From assembly GCA_038321615.1 (NCBI GenBank), contig JBBQFC010000033.1, positions 1 through 37,688 on the forward strand: DNA of 37,688 nucleotides, read 5' to 3'. The notes below the pieces were generated by a model. The model ran no database searches, was not told the origin of the DNA, and worked only from the letters and a program-made list of their open reading frames with translations. A program made the position numbers and the translations under genes. Source of the DNA: JBBQFC01 sp038321615 (GTDB taxonomy: Bacteria > Bacteroidota > Bacteroidia > Flavobacteriales_D > Cryomorphaceae). Positions 1 through 7,997 of the stretch are shown here, one piece after another (the first letter of the stretch is position 1; the number at the start of each line of letters is the position of its first letter).

Positions 1-69
1 ATGCTTATTTACAGCATCTACACTGACGGCAATTTCGTGCAAAGCGGGAAGGTGTTGAAGGCGAAATAA
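1..69 (+). CDS. C-terminal tail of a probable type IX-secreted protein (partial)
   Basis: The reading frame is open from the left edge to a TAA at 67-69 and gives 22 residues ending in GKVLKAK. The pattern, Tyr-rich beta strand, turn (TDGN), second strand, then a short basic GKhhK end, resembles the last strands of the type A C-terminal sorting domain that directs Bacteroidota proteins through the type IX secretion system. The gene body lies outside the window, so its main function cannot be told. A strong terminator 30 bases downstream supports a real gene end here. The ATG at base 1 is probably an internal Met or chance. Confidence 0.5.
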   Translation: MLIYSIYTDGNFVQSGKVLKAK

Positions 70-99
70 TCGCTGGCACTGGAACCTTTTAAATACGAG

Positions 100-131
100 C
101 CCCCGCTGCAGAAATGCTGCGGGGGTTTTTT
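100..131 (+). terminator. Intrinsic terminator
   Basis: The stem CCCCCGC / GCGGGGG (100-106 with 119-125) continues past a T-T mismatch into GCA / TGC closed by a GAAA tetraloop. It is followed directly by six T (126-131). It ends the transcript of the gene whose tail lies at 1-69. Confidence 0.9.
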
Positions 132-246
132 CATTTAAATCAATTTATCTCAGCTGCAAGCTGAACCCCTTTGTCTCAATTCAGAATTCGTACTTGGTCA
201 AGCGCACGCTGCTTCTAACGTTCCTGCCAAGATTCCTAATTTTCAA

Positions 247-293
247 TCGAGGGAATTCCATGCCGAAAGCTTTCGGGGCTGAATTCCGATCGA
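247..293. repeat. Imperfect nested inverted repeat downstream of mfd
   Basis: The core is a perfect 14-base palindrome CCGAAAGCTTTCGG (263-276). It is flanked symmetrically by GGAATTC (252-258) and GAATTCC (281-287) across 4x4 mismatched bases, with TCGA at both outer ends one base out of register. It lies 22 bases past the mfd stop and has no T run, so it may be a 3' end-stabilising hairpin or a small intergenic palindromic element. Confidence 0.5.
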
Positions 294-314
294 GTTATCG
301 GCCGAATGTAATTC

Positions 315-3300
315 CTACGCCAAACTCTCCTCCGGCTTCAGTACCGCCTTCAAGGCGTTCAGCGCCTCCCCAATGGTTTCAACCCCAGTTTTCGAAAGCC
401 GCAGGCTTTCGCCTTTCTCGTACATTTTGTAATGTGCCGGAGCCGACTTGATAAACTCCAATACGCGGGTGAAATTCTTGCTTTGGTAATAAGGCGAATT
501 CTGATTGGTGATAAAGAAACCAATCATTGCCCCAGCTTTTAAAGTCAATTTTTCAAAACCTATTTCTTTGGCCAGCCACCGCAGGCGTATGGCGTCGAGC
601 AGGTCGCGCGTTTGATCGGGTATGGGCCCGAACCGATCGTTTAATTCCAAGCGGTATTGCTCGAGTTCGGCTTCTGTTCCAATATTATCGAGCTGCCGGT
701 AAAGGCTCAATCGCTCTTGGATATCGATCACATATCGGTCGGGGATGAGAATCTCGAAATCAGTCTCAATAGTGCAGTCCTGCACATAATCGCCGTGTTC
801 ATGGCGCTCATCGGCGTAAAGCTCTTTGAAATCGGTTTCTTTCAGTTCGCGAATCGCTTCATCGAGGATTTTCTGGTAGGTTTCGAAGCCGAGATCGGTA
901 ATGAAGCCGCTCTGCTCGCCCCCGAGCAAATTGCCCGCTCCGCGCAGATCTAAGTCGCGCATGGCAATGTTTAAGCCGCTGCCCAAATCGCTGAATTGTG
1001 CGATAGCTTGCAGGCGTTTCCTCGACTCGCTCGATATGCTGGCCAAGGGCGGAGAAATTAAATAGCAGAACGCTTTTTTATTGCTTCTACCTACGCGTCC
1101 CCGAAGTTGGTGGAGGTCGCTGAGTCCAAATTCATGAGCATCGTTTATGATGATGGTATTGGCATTGGCAATGTCAATGCCCGACTCAATAATGGTCGTG
1201 GCCACCAACACGTCGTAAACGCCTTCTACGAAATCGCTCATCACCCCTTCGAGCTTGTCGCCATTCATTTGGCCGTGGCCGATGCAAATGCGGGCGTCGG
1301 GCACGAGGCGCTGTATCATGCCGGCTATCTCGCCAATATTCTGAATCTTGTTATTCACAAAGAATACCTGTCCGCCACGACTAAGCTCATAGCTCACCGC
1401 ATCGCGGATAATCTCTTCGTTGAAGCTGTACAGCTCCGTTTGCACGGGAAAACGATTCGGCGGCGGCGTGTTGATTAAGCTCAAGTCGCGGGCACCCATC
1501 ATCGAAAATTGCAATGTGCGCGGTATGGGCGTAGCGGTAAGGGTGAGGGTATCTACATTTGCCTTCATGGTTTTGAGCTTGTCTTTGACACCGACGCCAA
1601 ATTTTTGCTCCTCATCGATAATCAGCAAACCGAGGTCTTTGAATTTTACCGCCTTGCCCACCAACTTATGCGTGCCAATTACAATATCGATTTTCCCGTT
1701 GGCAAGTTCTTTGAGTGTTTCGGCCTGTTTTTTACCGCTTACAAACCGGTTGAGTAGCCCCACCTTTGCGGGAAAGTCTTCGAGCCGAGCTTTGAAATTC
1801 TTGTAGTGCTGCAGCGAGAGTACGGTGGTGGGAACCAATATGGCTACTTGCTTGTTGTCGCACACGGCTTTGAAAGCGGCGCGTATGGCAATCTCAGTTT
1901 TCCCGAAACCAACGTCGCCACAAACCAAACGGTCCATCGGCGCTTCGGCTTCCATATCGCGCTTTACAGCATTATTGGCCTTTTCTTGGTCGGGCGTGTC
2001 TTCATAAATGAAGCTGGCTTCGAGCTCCGTTTGCAGGTAATTATCGGGCGAAAATGCGAAACCCTGCTCTGCCTTCCGCTTTGCGTAAAGCTTAATAAGG
2101 TCATAAGCAATCTCTTTGACCCGGCTCTTGGTTTTGGCCTTAGCCTTTTGCCACACTCCGCTTCCCAGCTTATGAATACTCGGCACGGCGCCATCCTTCC
2201 CGCTGTACTTGCTGATGCGGTGTAGGGAGTGGATACTTACGTAGAGTATATCATTATCGCGGTACACCAGGCGTATGGCTTCCTGTTCCTTGCCGTTTAC
2301 TTCAATTTTTTCGAGCCCGGAAAATTTCCCCACGCCATGATCAATATGGCTCACATAATCGCCGGGCACTAAGCCGCTCAACTCTTTGAGGGTAAGCGCT
2401 TCCTTGTTGCGTTTGAATCCTTCTTTTAGGTAAAACCGATGGTAGCGTTCAAATATTTGGTGATCGGTGTAGCAACAGAGTTTCAAATCTTTGTCGACAA
2501 AGCCCGCCGAGAGCTCATCGTTTACGGGATTGAAACTTACATTGGCTTTCAGATCGTCGAAGATGCTCGTCAATCGCTCTATCTGCTTCTCATTTCCTGT
2601 AAAGATGAAATTCAAATATCCATCGCGGGTGTTGCCGTTCAGATTTTTGATAAGCAGGTCGAAGTTCTTGTGAAATACCGGTTGGGGGGTTTGATGAAAT
2701 TGAAAGGCCAGCTCATTTTCGCCGGGATAGGCGCCGAAATTTATTTGCGGATAGCGTGCCAACAATCCATCGAATACGGTTTGATCAATAAATAGCTCGG
2801 CGGGTTTTAGGTGCTTAAGTGGCGACTTGATCTTGGCGTACTGCTTCCCGGCTTGCTCAAAGGCATAATCGAGCCGATCGCCAATGAAGGCTTGATCTAT
2901 ATACCATACGGCCGTACCCGGTTCTATATATTCCAGAAAACTCTCTCGCTGCTCGAGCATAGTCTTCTGCTGTATATTGGGAATGATACTGCAGCGATCG
3001 GCGGCACCCACTGATAGCTGTGTGGAAGGATCGAAGCGGCGGAGCGACTCCACTTCATCGCCGAAAAACTCGACGCGGTAAGGGTGATCGTTGCCAAAGG
3101 AGAAAATATCTACCAAACCGCCGCGGATCGAAAATTGGCCTGGTTCATAGACAAAATCAACCCGATCGAATTCATACTCGGTAAGGAGCTCGTTCAAAAA
3201 CGCGATGCTGTAATTGCCGCCTTTCAGCAGATCGAAACTATGGCTTTTGAGCTGCGCACGGGTCACAACGCGTTCTGAAAGCGCTTCGGGATACGTAAGA

Positions 3301-3668
3301 ATGACCCGTGGTTGCGCAGCATTTTCCGAAAGGGCCTTTAGCACCTCGGCGCGCAATACGATATTCGAATTATCGGTGTTTTCGGTTTGGTAAGGAAGCC
3401 TATTGGAAGCCGGATAAAAAAAAGTGGTGAAGCCCAGGGATTCAAACCGCTGTAAATCATTGAGAATATAGGCCGCTTCTTCTTTATCGCTCAAGATAAA
3501 AAGATGATCGCCAGCTCCCTGCCGTATCACTCCCTGGGCTATAAGGGCAAAGCCTGAGCCGGAGCTGCCCGTAAGAGCGGTGATGCCTTTGCCTTTTGCG
3601 GCGGCTTGGGCAATTTGTTTTACGCGGTTGTCTTGAAAATAAACCTGTGCTAAATCAGCGCTCTTCAT
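315..3668 (-). CDS. mfd: Transcription-repair coupling factor Mfd
   Basis: Mfd releases RNA polymerase stalled at DNA lesions and recruits UvrA for nucleotide excision repair. The 1117-residue product has the full family layout: an N-terminal UvrB-like region (about 1-340), a CarD-like RNA polymerase interaction domain (about 430-500, with GDYVSHIDHGVGKF), and a RecG-like SF2 motor. Visible motor motifs are Walker A GDVGFGKT (584-591), DEEQ (685-688), TATPIPRT (711-718) and QLRGRVGR (854-861). A C-terminal TRCF domain follows. The length is normal. The chosen ATG overlaps the 3' end of fbp by 14 bases, so the two are probably co-transcribed and translationally coupled. The symbol is secure. 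Confidence 0.97.
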   Translation of the reverse strand: MKSADLAQVYFQDNRVKQIAQAAAKGKGITALTGSSGSGFALIAQGVIRQGAGDHLFILSDKEEAAYILNDLQRFESLGFTTFFYPASNRLPYQTENTDNSNIVLRAEVLKALSENAAQPRVILTYPEALSERVVTRAQLKSHSFDLLKGGNYSIAFLNELLTEYEFDRVDFVYEPGQFSIRGGLVDIFSFGNDHPYRVEFFGDEVESLRRFDPSTQLSVGAADRCSIIPNIQQKTMLEQRESFLEYIEPGTAVWYIDQAFIGDRLDYAFEQAGKQYAKIKSPLKHLKPAELFIDQTVFDGLLARYPQINFGAYPGENELAFQFHQTPQPVFHKNFDLLIKNLNGNTRDGYLNFIFTGNEKQIERLTSIFDDLKANVSFNPVNDELSAGFVDKDLKLCCYTDHQIFERYHRFYLKEGFKRNKEALTLKELSGLVPGDYVSHIDHGVGKFSGLEKIEVNGKEQEAIRLVYRDNDILYVSIHSLHRISKYSGKDGAVPSIHKLGSGVWQKAKAKTKSRVKEIAYDLIKLYAKRKAEQGFAFSPDNYLQTELEASFIYEDTPDQEKANNAVKRDMEAEAPMDRLVCGDVGFGKTEIAIRAAFKAVCDNKQVAILVPTTVLSLQHYKNFKARLEDFPAKVGLLNRFVSGKKQAETLKELANGKIDIVIGTHKLVGKAVKFKDLGLLIIDEEQKFGVGVKDKLKTMKANVDTLTLTATPIPRTLQFSMMGARDLSLINTPPPNRFPVQTELYSFNEEIIRDAVSYELSRGGQVFFVNNKIQNIGEIAGMIQRLVPDARICIGHGQMNGDKLEGVMSDFVEGVYDVLVATTIIESGIDIANANTIIINDAHEFGLSDLHQLRGRVGRSNKKAFCYLISPPLASISSESRKRLQAIAQFSDLGSGLNIAMRDLDLRGAGNLLGGEQSGFITDLGFETYQKILDEAIRELKETDFKELYADERHEHGDYVQDCTIETDFEILIPDRYVIDIQERLSLYRQLDNIGTEAELEQYRLELNDRFGPIPDQTRDLLDAIRLRWLAKEIGFEKLTLKAGAMIGFFITNQNSPYYQSKNFTRVLEFIKSAPAHYKMYEKGESLRLSKTGVETIGEALNALKAVLKPEESLA

Positions 3669-4698
3669 TTGTTAAGTTGTCGCCCACAGGGCTAAATTCG
3701 GCCATCAACTGCTCGGCTTTGGTTACCATATTGCGCGACCCGATAAAAAGCGGGGTGCGTTGGTGCAGATGGTTGGGTTCCATTTCTAATATGCGGTTTT
3801 TGCCATCGCTGGCTTTTCCACCGGCTTGCTCAACAATAAAAGCGAGCGGTATGTTCTCGTACATCAGGCGCAATTTTCCATTTGGGTTGCTGCCCGTGGA
3901 TGGGTACATGTAAACCCCGCCCTTGATAAGGTTGCGGTGAAAATCGGCAACCATCGAGCCAATGTAGCGGCTGGTGTATGGGCGGCTGGTTTCCGCATCT
4001 TCTTCCTGGCAATACTTTATGTAGCGCTTTACCCCTTCCGGAAATTGCTTGTAATTACCTTCGTTTATCGAATAAATCGTTCCATCCTTGGGGATGCGCA
4101 TATTGGGATGCGAGAGACAAAACACGCCGATCGATGTGTCGAGGGTAAAGCCATTTACTCCGTTTCCGGTGCTGAATACCAGCATAGTCGATGAGCCGTA
4201 AATAATGTAGCCAGCAGCAACCAAGTCGAGGCCGGGCTGCAGAAAATCGACTAATTGAGCCACGGTACCTGGCTTGGTTTTGCGGCGGTAAATCGAGAAA
4301 ATAGTCCCGATCGAAACGTTTACATCGATATTCGACGACCCGTCGAGCGGATCCATAAGAACCACGTACTTGCCCCACATCGACTCGCCTTTGTCGAAAG
4401 CTATAAAGCTCTCGTTTTCTTCAGAACCGATGCCGCACACTTCGTGCTGGGCGCGCAGGGCGTTGATCATCTGCGTATTGGCGTACACGTCGAGCTTTTG
4501 CTGGCTTTCGCCTTGCACGTTTTCTTCGCCCGATGCGCCAAGTATATCATCGACGAGTCCGGCCTTGTTTACTTCGCGATTTACCACTTTTGCCGCAAGG
4601 CGTATGGCACTGAGCAGGCGCGATAATTCCCCTTTTGCATAAGGAAAGTCGGCTTGGCGCTCTACGATGAACTCGCTGAGCGTGGTTAATTTGGTCAT
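3655..4698 (-). CDS. fbp: Class I fructose-1,6-bisphosphatase
   Basis: This cytosolic gluconeogenic enzyme hydrolyses fructose 1,6-bisphosphate to fructose 6-phosphate. The 347-residue protein carries the class I metal-binding signature DPLDGSSNID at 116-125, the acidic GSEEN segment at 91-95, and substrate-site elements RYIGSMVADFHR and GGVYMYPST in the second half. The length is typical of class I enzymes. The ATG at 4698 is the first in frame and lies in a divergent intergenic region shared with the acetyltransferase gene. It is the first gene of an overlapping fbp-mfd pair; the pairing has no obvious metabolic logic. Confidence 0.96.
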   Translation of the reverse strand: MTKLTTLSEFIVERQADFPYAKGELSRLLSAIRLAAKVVNREVNKAGLVDDILGASGEENVQGESQQKLDVYANTQMINALRAQHEVCGIGSEENESFIAFDKGESMWGKYVVLMDPLDGSSNIDVNVSIGTIFSIYRRKTKPGTVAQLVDFLQPGLDLVAAGYIIYGSSTMLVFSTGNGVNGFTLDTSIGVFCLSHPNMRIPKDGTIYSINEGNYKQFPEGVKRYIKYCQEEDAETSRPYTSRYIGSMVADFHRNLIKGGVYMYPSTGSNPNGKLRLMYENIPLAFIVEQAGGKASDGKNRILEMEPNHLHQRTPLFIGSRNMVTKAEQLMAEFSPVGDNLTNEER

Positions 4699-4718
4699 AG
4701 GTGTAGGTAGTAGGTGCG

Positions 4719-4726
4719 CAAATATC
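4719..4726 (-). promoter_or_regulatory. Possible -7 box upstream of fbp
   Basis: On the minus strand the sequence reads GATATTTG followed by CGC. It matches five of the six fixed positions of the Bacteroidota -7 element TAnnTTTG, about 21 bases before the fbp ATG. No good -33 TTTG was seen, so this is a weak call. Confidence 0.3.
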
Positions 4727-4792
4727 GCAATTTCTGCCTTTAAGAGCGGATAGATAGCTTTTCTACCTTTCTAGAATTCTTTCCTTTGCGGA

Positions 4793-5266
4793 GTGAAAAA
4801 TGAAGTCGATTTGCGTTGGGCCAGACCCGATGATTTGCCCCGCGTTCATGCTCTAATTGGTGAGTTGGCCGCCTTCGAGCGAGCCGCGTTGGAATTCAAT
4901 GTTACCCTCGATGAGCTTACCGAGCACGCTTTTGGCCAAAAGCCGATAGTAGAAATTCGCGTGGCCAATTGGAAAGGTTCGATTGTGGGGGCTGCCCTCG
5001 TTTACGAAAAGTACAGCACCTGGAAGGGAATTGGCTTGCACCTGGAGGATCTTATAGTGAGCGAAGCTTACCGCGGCAAGGGCATTGGTGCTTTGCTCTT
5101 CGAAGATGTGCTTCGGCTGTGCAAGGAGCGCAACTATGTGCGGCTCGAATGGCAAGTGCTCGATTGGAACGAACCCGCCATCGCCTTTTACAAAAAGTAC
5201 GGAGCCGCAATAATGGAAGAGTGGCTCACCTGCCGACTTACAACTCCTGATTTTAAAGCTTATTAA
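4793..5266 (+). CDS. GNAT N-acetyltransferase, spermidine/spermine acetyltransferase-like
   Basis: A 157-residue single-domain GNAT protein that probably moves an acetyl group from acetyl-CoA to an amine. The acetyl-CoA loop RGKGIG is at 94-99, after the strand LHLEDLIVSEAY. The C-terminal WNEPAIAFYKKYGA is close to the WNEPSINFYKRRGA of eukaryotic SSAT (diamine acetyltransferase and thialysine acetyltransferase), as is the N-terminal RPDDLPRVHALIGELAAFE. Substrate is therefore likely a diamine or lysine-like amine, but this is inference. It starts at GTG 4793; an in-frame TAG at 4772 excludes a longer form. It ends one base before the aspartate kinase gene, which implies one transcript. Confidence 0.85.
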   Translation: MKNEVDLRWARPDDLPRVHALIGELAAFERAALEFNVTLDELTEHAFGQKPIVEIRVANWKGSIVGAALVYEKYSTWKGIGLHLEDLIVSEAYRGKGIGALLFEDVLRLCKERNYVRLEWQVLDWNEPAIAFYKKYGAAIMEEWLTCRLTTPDFKAY

Positions 5267-5267
5267 G

Positions 5268-6539
5268 ATGCGTGTCTATAAATTTGGAGGAGCATCGGTA
5301 AAAGATGCTGCCGGCGTTAAAAACCTCGCAGCTATTGTACGCCACGCTGCCGATATGGAATTGGTAATTGTGGTGTCGGCTATGGGCAAGATTACCAATA
5401 AATTGGAAACGCTGGTGTCAGCCTACCGCAATGGGCAAGATACGGCTCCGATTCTGAGTGAAGTAAAGGTTTACCATACCGGGCTTGTTGCCGATTTGGG
5501 TATGACCGAAGGTCCCGGAGCAGTAGCCGTCGAAGTAGTTTTTGACCGCCTGCAAGCCACTCTAGCCGAAAGCCCCAGCGATCAATATGATTTCGATTAC
5601 GACCAAATAGTGAGCTACGGCGAAGTGATCAGCACCACAATTATTGCAGCCTATTTGCGGCAAGAAGGCATAGAAGCGCATTGGAGCGATGCCCGAAAAC
5701 TCATCCGCACAGATGCTACTTACCGCGAAGGCCGAATTGATTGGGCGAAAACGGAAAGCCTCGTTCAAGCGAAGTGGGAGGAAGTTAAATCCGACGACTC
5801 CAAGCCCCGAATACTGGTGATTCAAGGATTCATCGGCCATACGGCCGAACGCAGCACCACAACGCTGGGTAGGGAAGGAAGCGATTTTACCGCTGCTGTT
5901 ATGGCCTATGTGTTGAATGGAGAAAGCGTCACCATTTGGAAGGACGTGCCTGGCGTGCTCAATGCCGATCCCAAATATTTCAGCGATGCGGTGAAGCTCA
6001 AGCGTATTTCCTATCGGGAAGCTATCGAGCTGGCTTATTATGGAGCTACCGTAATACACCCCAAAACTATCAAGCCTTTACAGAATAAGAACATCGTGCT
6101 CTATGTGCGATCTTTTTCTGATTTTAAGTCGGATGGTACCCAAATTGATGCGAGCACATTCAGCGATTCCCTTATTCCTTCTTATATCTTTAAGGTCAAC
6201 CAGATTTTGATCTCCTTCACCCCCCGCGATTTTTCCTTTATCACCGAAGACAATTTGGGCTCACTCTTCGTCCTTTTTGGTGCCCTGCGTATCAAGGTAA
6301 ACCTGATGCAGAATTCGGCCATCAATTTTTCGGTATGTATCGATCACGACGAAGCGAAAGTTTCCGCCCTGTTGGAGCGCTGCAAACCGCACTTTGAAGT
6401 GCTGTATAACGCTCCTTGCGAACTGGTTACCATTCGCCATTACGATCAGGAAACGATTAGTAGATTGCTCATTGGCAAAAAAGTCTTAGTAGAGCAGCGC
6501 AGTCGAGCCACTGCTCGCATGGTGATGGTAGAGGCATAG
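5268..6539 (+). CDS. Aspartate kinase (monofunctional aspartokinase)
   Basis: It phosphorylates L-aspartate, the first step towards lysine, threonine, methionine and diaminopimelate for peptidoglycan. The 423-residue protein has the N-terminal KFGGASV (5-11), the nucleotide and substrate loop TTLGREGSDFTA (198-209), and HPKTIKPLQNKNI (264-276). A divergent ACT-type regulatory region follows, about 310-423, which is shorter than a canonical double ACT domain. The ATG is one base after the acetyltransferase stop. Whether it is the lysine- or threonine-sensitive isozyme cannot be read from the sequence, so no symbol is given. Confidence 0.93.
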   Translation: MRVYKFGGASVKDAAGVKNLAAIVRHAADMELVIVVSAMGKITNKLETLVSAYRNGQDTAPILSEVKVYHTGLVADLGMTEGPGAVAVEVVFDRLQATLAESPSDQYDFDYDQIVSYGEVISTTIIAAYLRQEGIEAHWSDARKLIRTDATYREGRIDWAKTESLVQAKWEEVKSDDSKPRILVIQGFIGHTAERSTTTLGREGSDFTAAVMAYVLNGESVTIWKDVPGVLNADPKYFSDAVKLKRISYREAIELAYYGATVIHPKTIKPLQNKNIVLYVRSFSDFKSDGTQIDASTFSDSLIPSYIFKVNQILISFTPRDFSFITEDNLGSLFVLFGALRIKVNLMQNSAINFSVCIDHDEAKVSALLERCKPHFEVLYNAPCELVTIRHYDQETISRLLIGKKVLVEQRSRATARMVMVEA

Positions 6540-6588
6540 TGTAAAGTCGAAATGGAATGGTAATATTGCTTGAGCTAAATGCCCCGCG

Positions 6589-6981
6589 ATGGCTACCCCA
6601 ATATTGGAATTTGAAAAATTCAATGTCTCGCTCGTCGATAATGCATATTTCGACGTGGTGGTATTTCCTCATGCCGATATGTACGCCGCAGATGCAGCCC
6701 AAATGGTTGCTGCGTGTAACGAATTGAGCGGAAACGTGCAGCGACCCGCCTTGGTGGTGGTCGGCGAGTTTGCCAATTTCAATACCGACGCCCGCGAGTT
6801 TACCGCCGATCCAAGCCGGGAAACGGCCAGCACAGCCATTGCCTACGTTTTAACGAGTTTGGCGCAGCGCATGGTTGCCAATTTTTTTATTCGGTTCAAC
6901 AAGCCAGTGAAACCCGTAAAATTCTTTCGCGATAGGGCGAGTGCATTGGCGTGGTTGGAGGAATTCATGCAACCCAAGTAG
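6589..6981 (+). CDS. STAS/SpoIIAA-like domain protein of unknown function
   Basis: A 130-residue soluble protein with no signal peptide. Alternating hydrophobic strands (FDVVVFP, PALVVVG) and helices, with a C-terminal VKFFRDRASALAWLEEF, resemble the small single-domain SpoIIAA/STAS-like (DUF7793-type) proteins of Bacteroidota, in which the region around NKPVKPVKFF is conserved. The role is unknown. It follows aspartate kinase by 49 bases on the same strand and may share its transcript. Its TAG stop (6979-6981) is part of the palindromic repeat that begins at 6978, so the C-terminus may have been reset by insertion of that repeat. The family call is from fold pattern and memory, not a search. 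Confidence 0.6.
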   Translation: MATPILEFEKFNVSLVDNAYFDVVVFPHADMYAADAAQMVAACNELSGNVQRPALVVVGEFANFNTDAREFTADPSRETASTAIAYVLTSLAQRMVANFFIRFNKPVKPVKFFRDRASALAWLEEFMQPK

Positions 6982-7058
6982 AGACGTTGCACGCAACGTC
7001 TCTACAATGGGTGCATGCCACGTCTCTACAATGGGTGCATGCAACGTCTCTACAATGG
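6978..7058. repeat. Palindromic repeat followed by 24-bp tandem repeats
   Basis: It begins with a near-perfect 28-base palindrome: GTAGAGACGTTGC (6978-6990), two bases AC, then GCAACGTCTCTAC (6993-7005). The right arm then recurs with a 24-base period at 6993, 7017 and 7041. The spacer CAATGGGTGCAT is kept between copies, and copy 2 has GCCACG for GCAACG. The array lies between two convergent genes and contains the stop codons of both (6979-6981 on +, 7050-7052 on -). It could fold into a strong hairpin and act as a bidirectional terminator. A related copy lies at 12641-12666. Confidence 0.9.
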
Positions 7059-7997
7059 AAGGGATTCCTTCAAAATCTTATCCGCCAGCACTTCCGACAA
7101 TTTCACATAACTCTCCACCGTCCACCCGGCTACATGGGGGGTCAGAATCACCCCAGGGTGAGCCAGCAGTTTGCTGAAAGCGGCTGGAAGATTTTCGGCA
7201 TCTAAATTTTCCAACGATTTTTTCTCATACTCCAGCACATCTAAACAAGCACCGCGAATTTTACCCTTTTCCAACGCGTCGACCAGGTCTGCGGTATTTA
7301 CATGCCTTCCGCGGGCGGTGTTGAGCAAATAAAAGGGTTTTGCGCAAGCGTCTATAAAACGGCGATCGACAAAATAATCGGTTTCCGCGCTAAGCGGTAG
7401 GTGGATGGAGATGATATCGGCTTGGGTTTGGAGCTCCGCAAGCGATGTTTCTGCTATAAGCTCGGAGCCAAAGCCTTTTTTGTATTTATCGTATGCCATA
7501 ATTCGGCAACGAAAGCCCTGTAATCGCTGCGCAAAAGCAGCACCCGTTTGGCCGTAGCCAATAATTCCAACCGTTTTACCAGCAAGTTCTAAGCCCCTGT
7601 TTCCTTCCCGATCCCAAATCCCTTGGCGCACTTCTGCATGGGCTTTGCTCAGTTTGTTGAAGAGCATGAGCAACATCCCCAGGGCGTGTTCGGCCACCGC
7701 ATCGCGGTTGCCTTCGGGCGACGAAATGACCCGAATACCTTTTTTAGCAGCAGCTTTAAGATCAATATTTTCCAATCCCGATCCGGAGCGGGCTATAAAT
7801 TCAAGCGACCTACCTGCGGCGATAAGCTCCGCATCAATCGGTAAGCGGCTGCGAATAACGATGCCGCTGTAGGCTTGGAGTTTTGCGCAGACTTCCTGAT
7901 AATTTGAGGTGTAATCGTAATGGCAACGGTAGCCTGCAGCCTCGAGTCGCCCGGCCAATACAGGGTGGACCGTATCGAGAAATAGAACCTGCTTCAA
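7050..7997 (-). CDS. D-isomer-specific 2-hydroxyacid dehydrogenase (phosphoglycerate dehydrogenase-like)
   Basis: An NAD-dependent oxidoreductase of 315 residues. The Rossmann motif GYGQTG is at 147-152. The catalytic triad expected for the family is present: Arg229 in NTARG, Glu256 in DVLEYE and His288 in TPHVAG. It lacks the C-terminal ACT domain of long SerA, so it is either the short form of 3-phosphoglycerate dehydrogenase or a hydroxypyruvate/glyoxylate reductase; the substrate cannot be decided here. It starts with TTG, overlapping the mgtE stop as TTGA, so translation is probably coupled. Its TAG stop is donated by the third copy of the palindromic repeat, after LKESLPL. Confidence 0.9.
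   Translation of the reverse strand: MKQVLFLDTVHPVLAGRLEAAGYRCHYDYTSNYQEVCAKLQAYSGIVIRSRLPIDAELIAAGRSLEFIARSGSGLENIDLKAAAKKGIRVISSPEGNRDAVAEHALGMLLMLFNKLSKAHAEVRQGIWDREGNRGLELAGKTVGIIGYGQTGAAFAQRLQGFRCRIMAYDKYKKGFGSELIAETSLAELQTQADIISIHLPLSAETDYFVDRRFIDACAKPFYLLNTARGRHVNTADLVDALEKGKIRGACLDVLEYEKKSLENLDAENLPAAFSKLLAHPGVILTPHVAGWTVESYVKLSEVLADKILKESLPL

Noticed and set aside
6978..7058. CRISPR array
   Set aside because: Repeats are directly adjacent with a constant 24-bp period, spacers are identical, and no cas genes are near.
6941..7205. Short open frames with repeated VSTMGACH or HATSLQWV units
   Set aside because: They are translations of the 24-bp DNA repeat, whose length is a multiple of three; they carry no independent evidence of coding.
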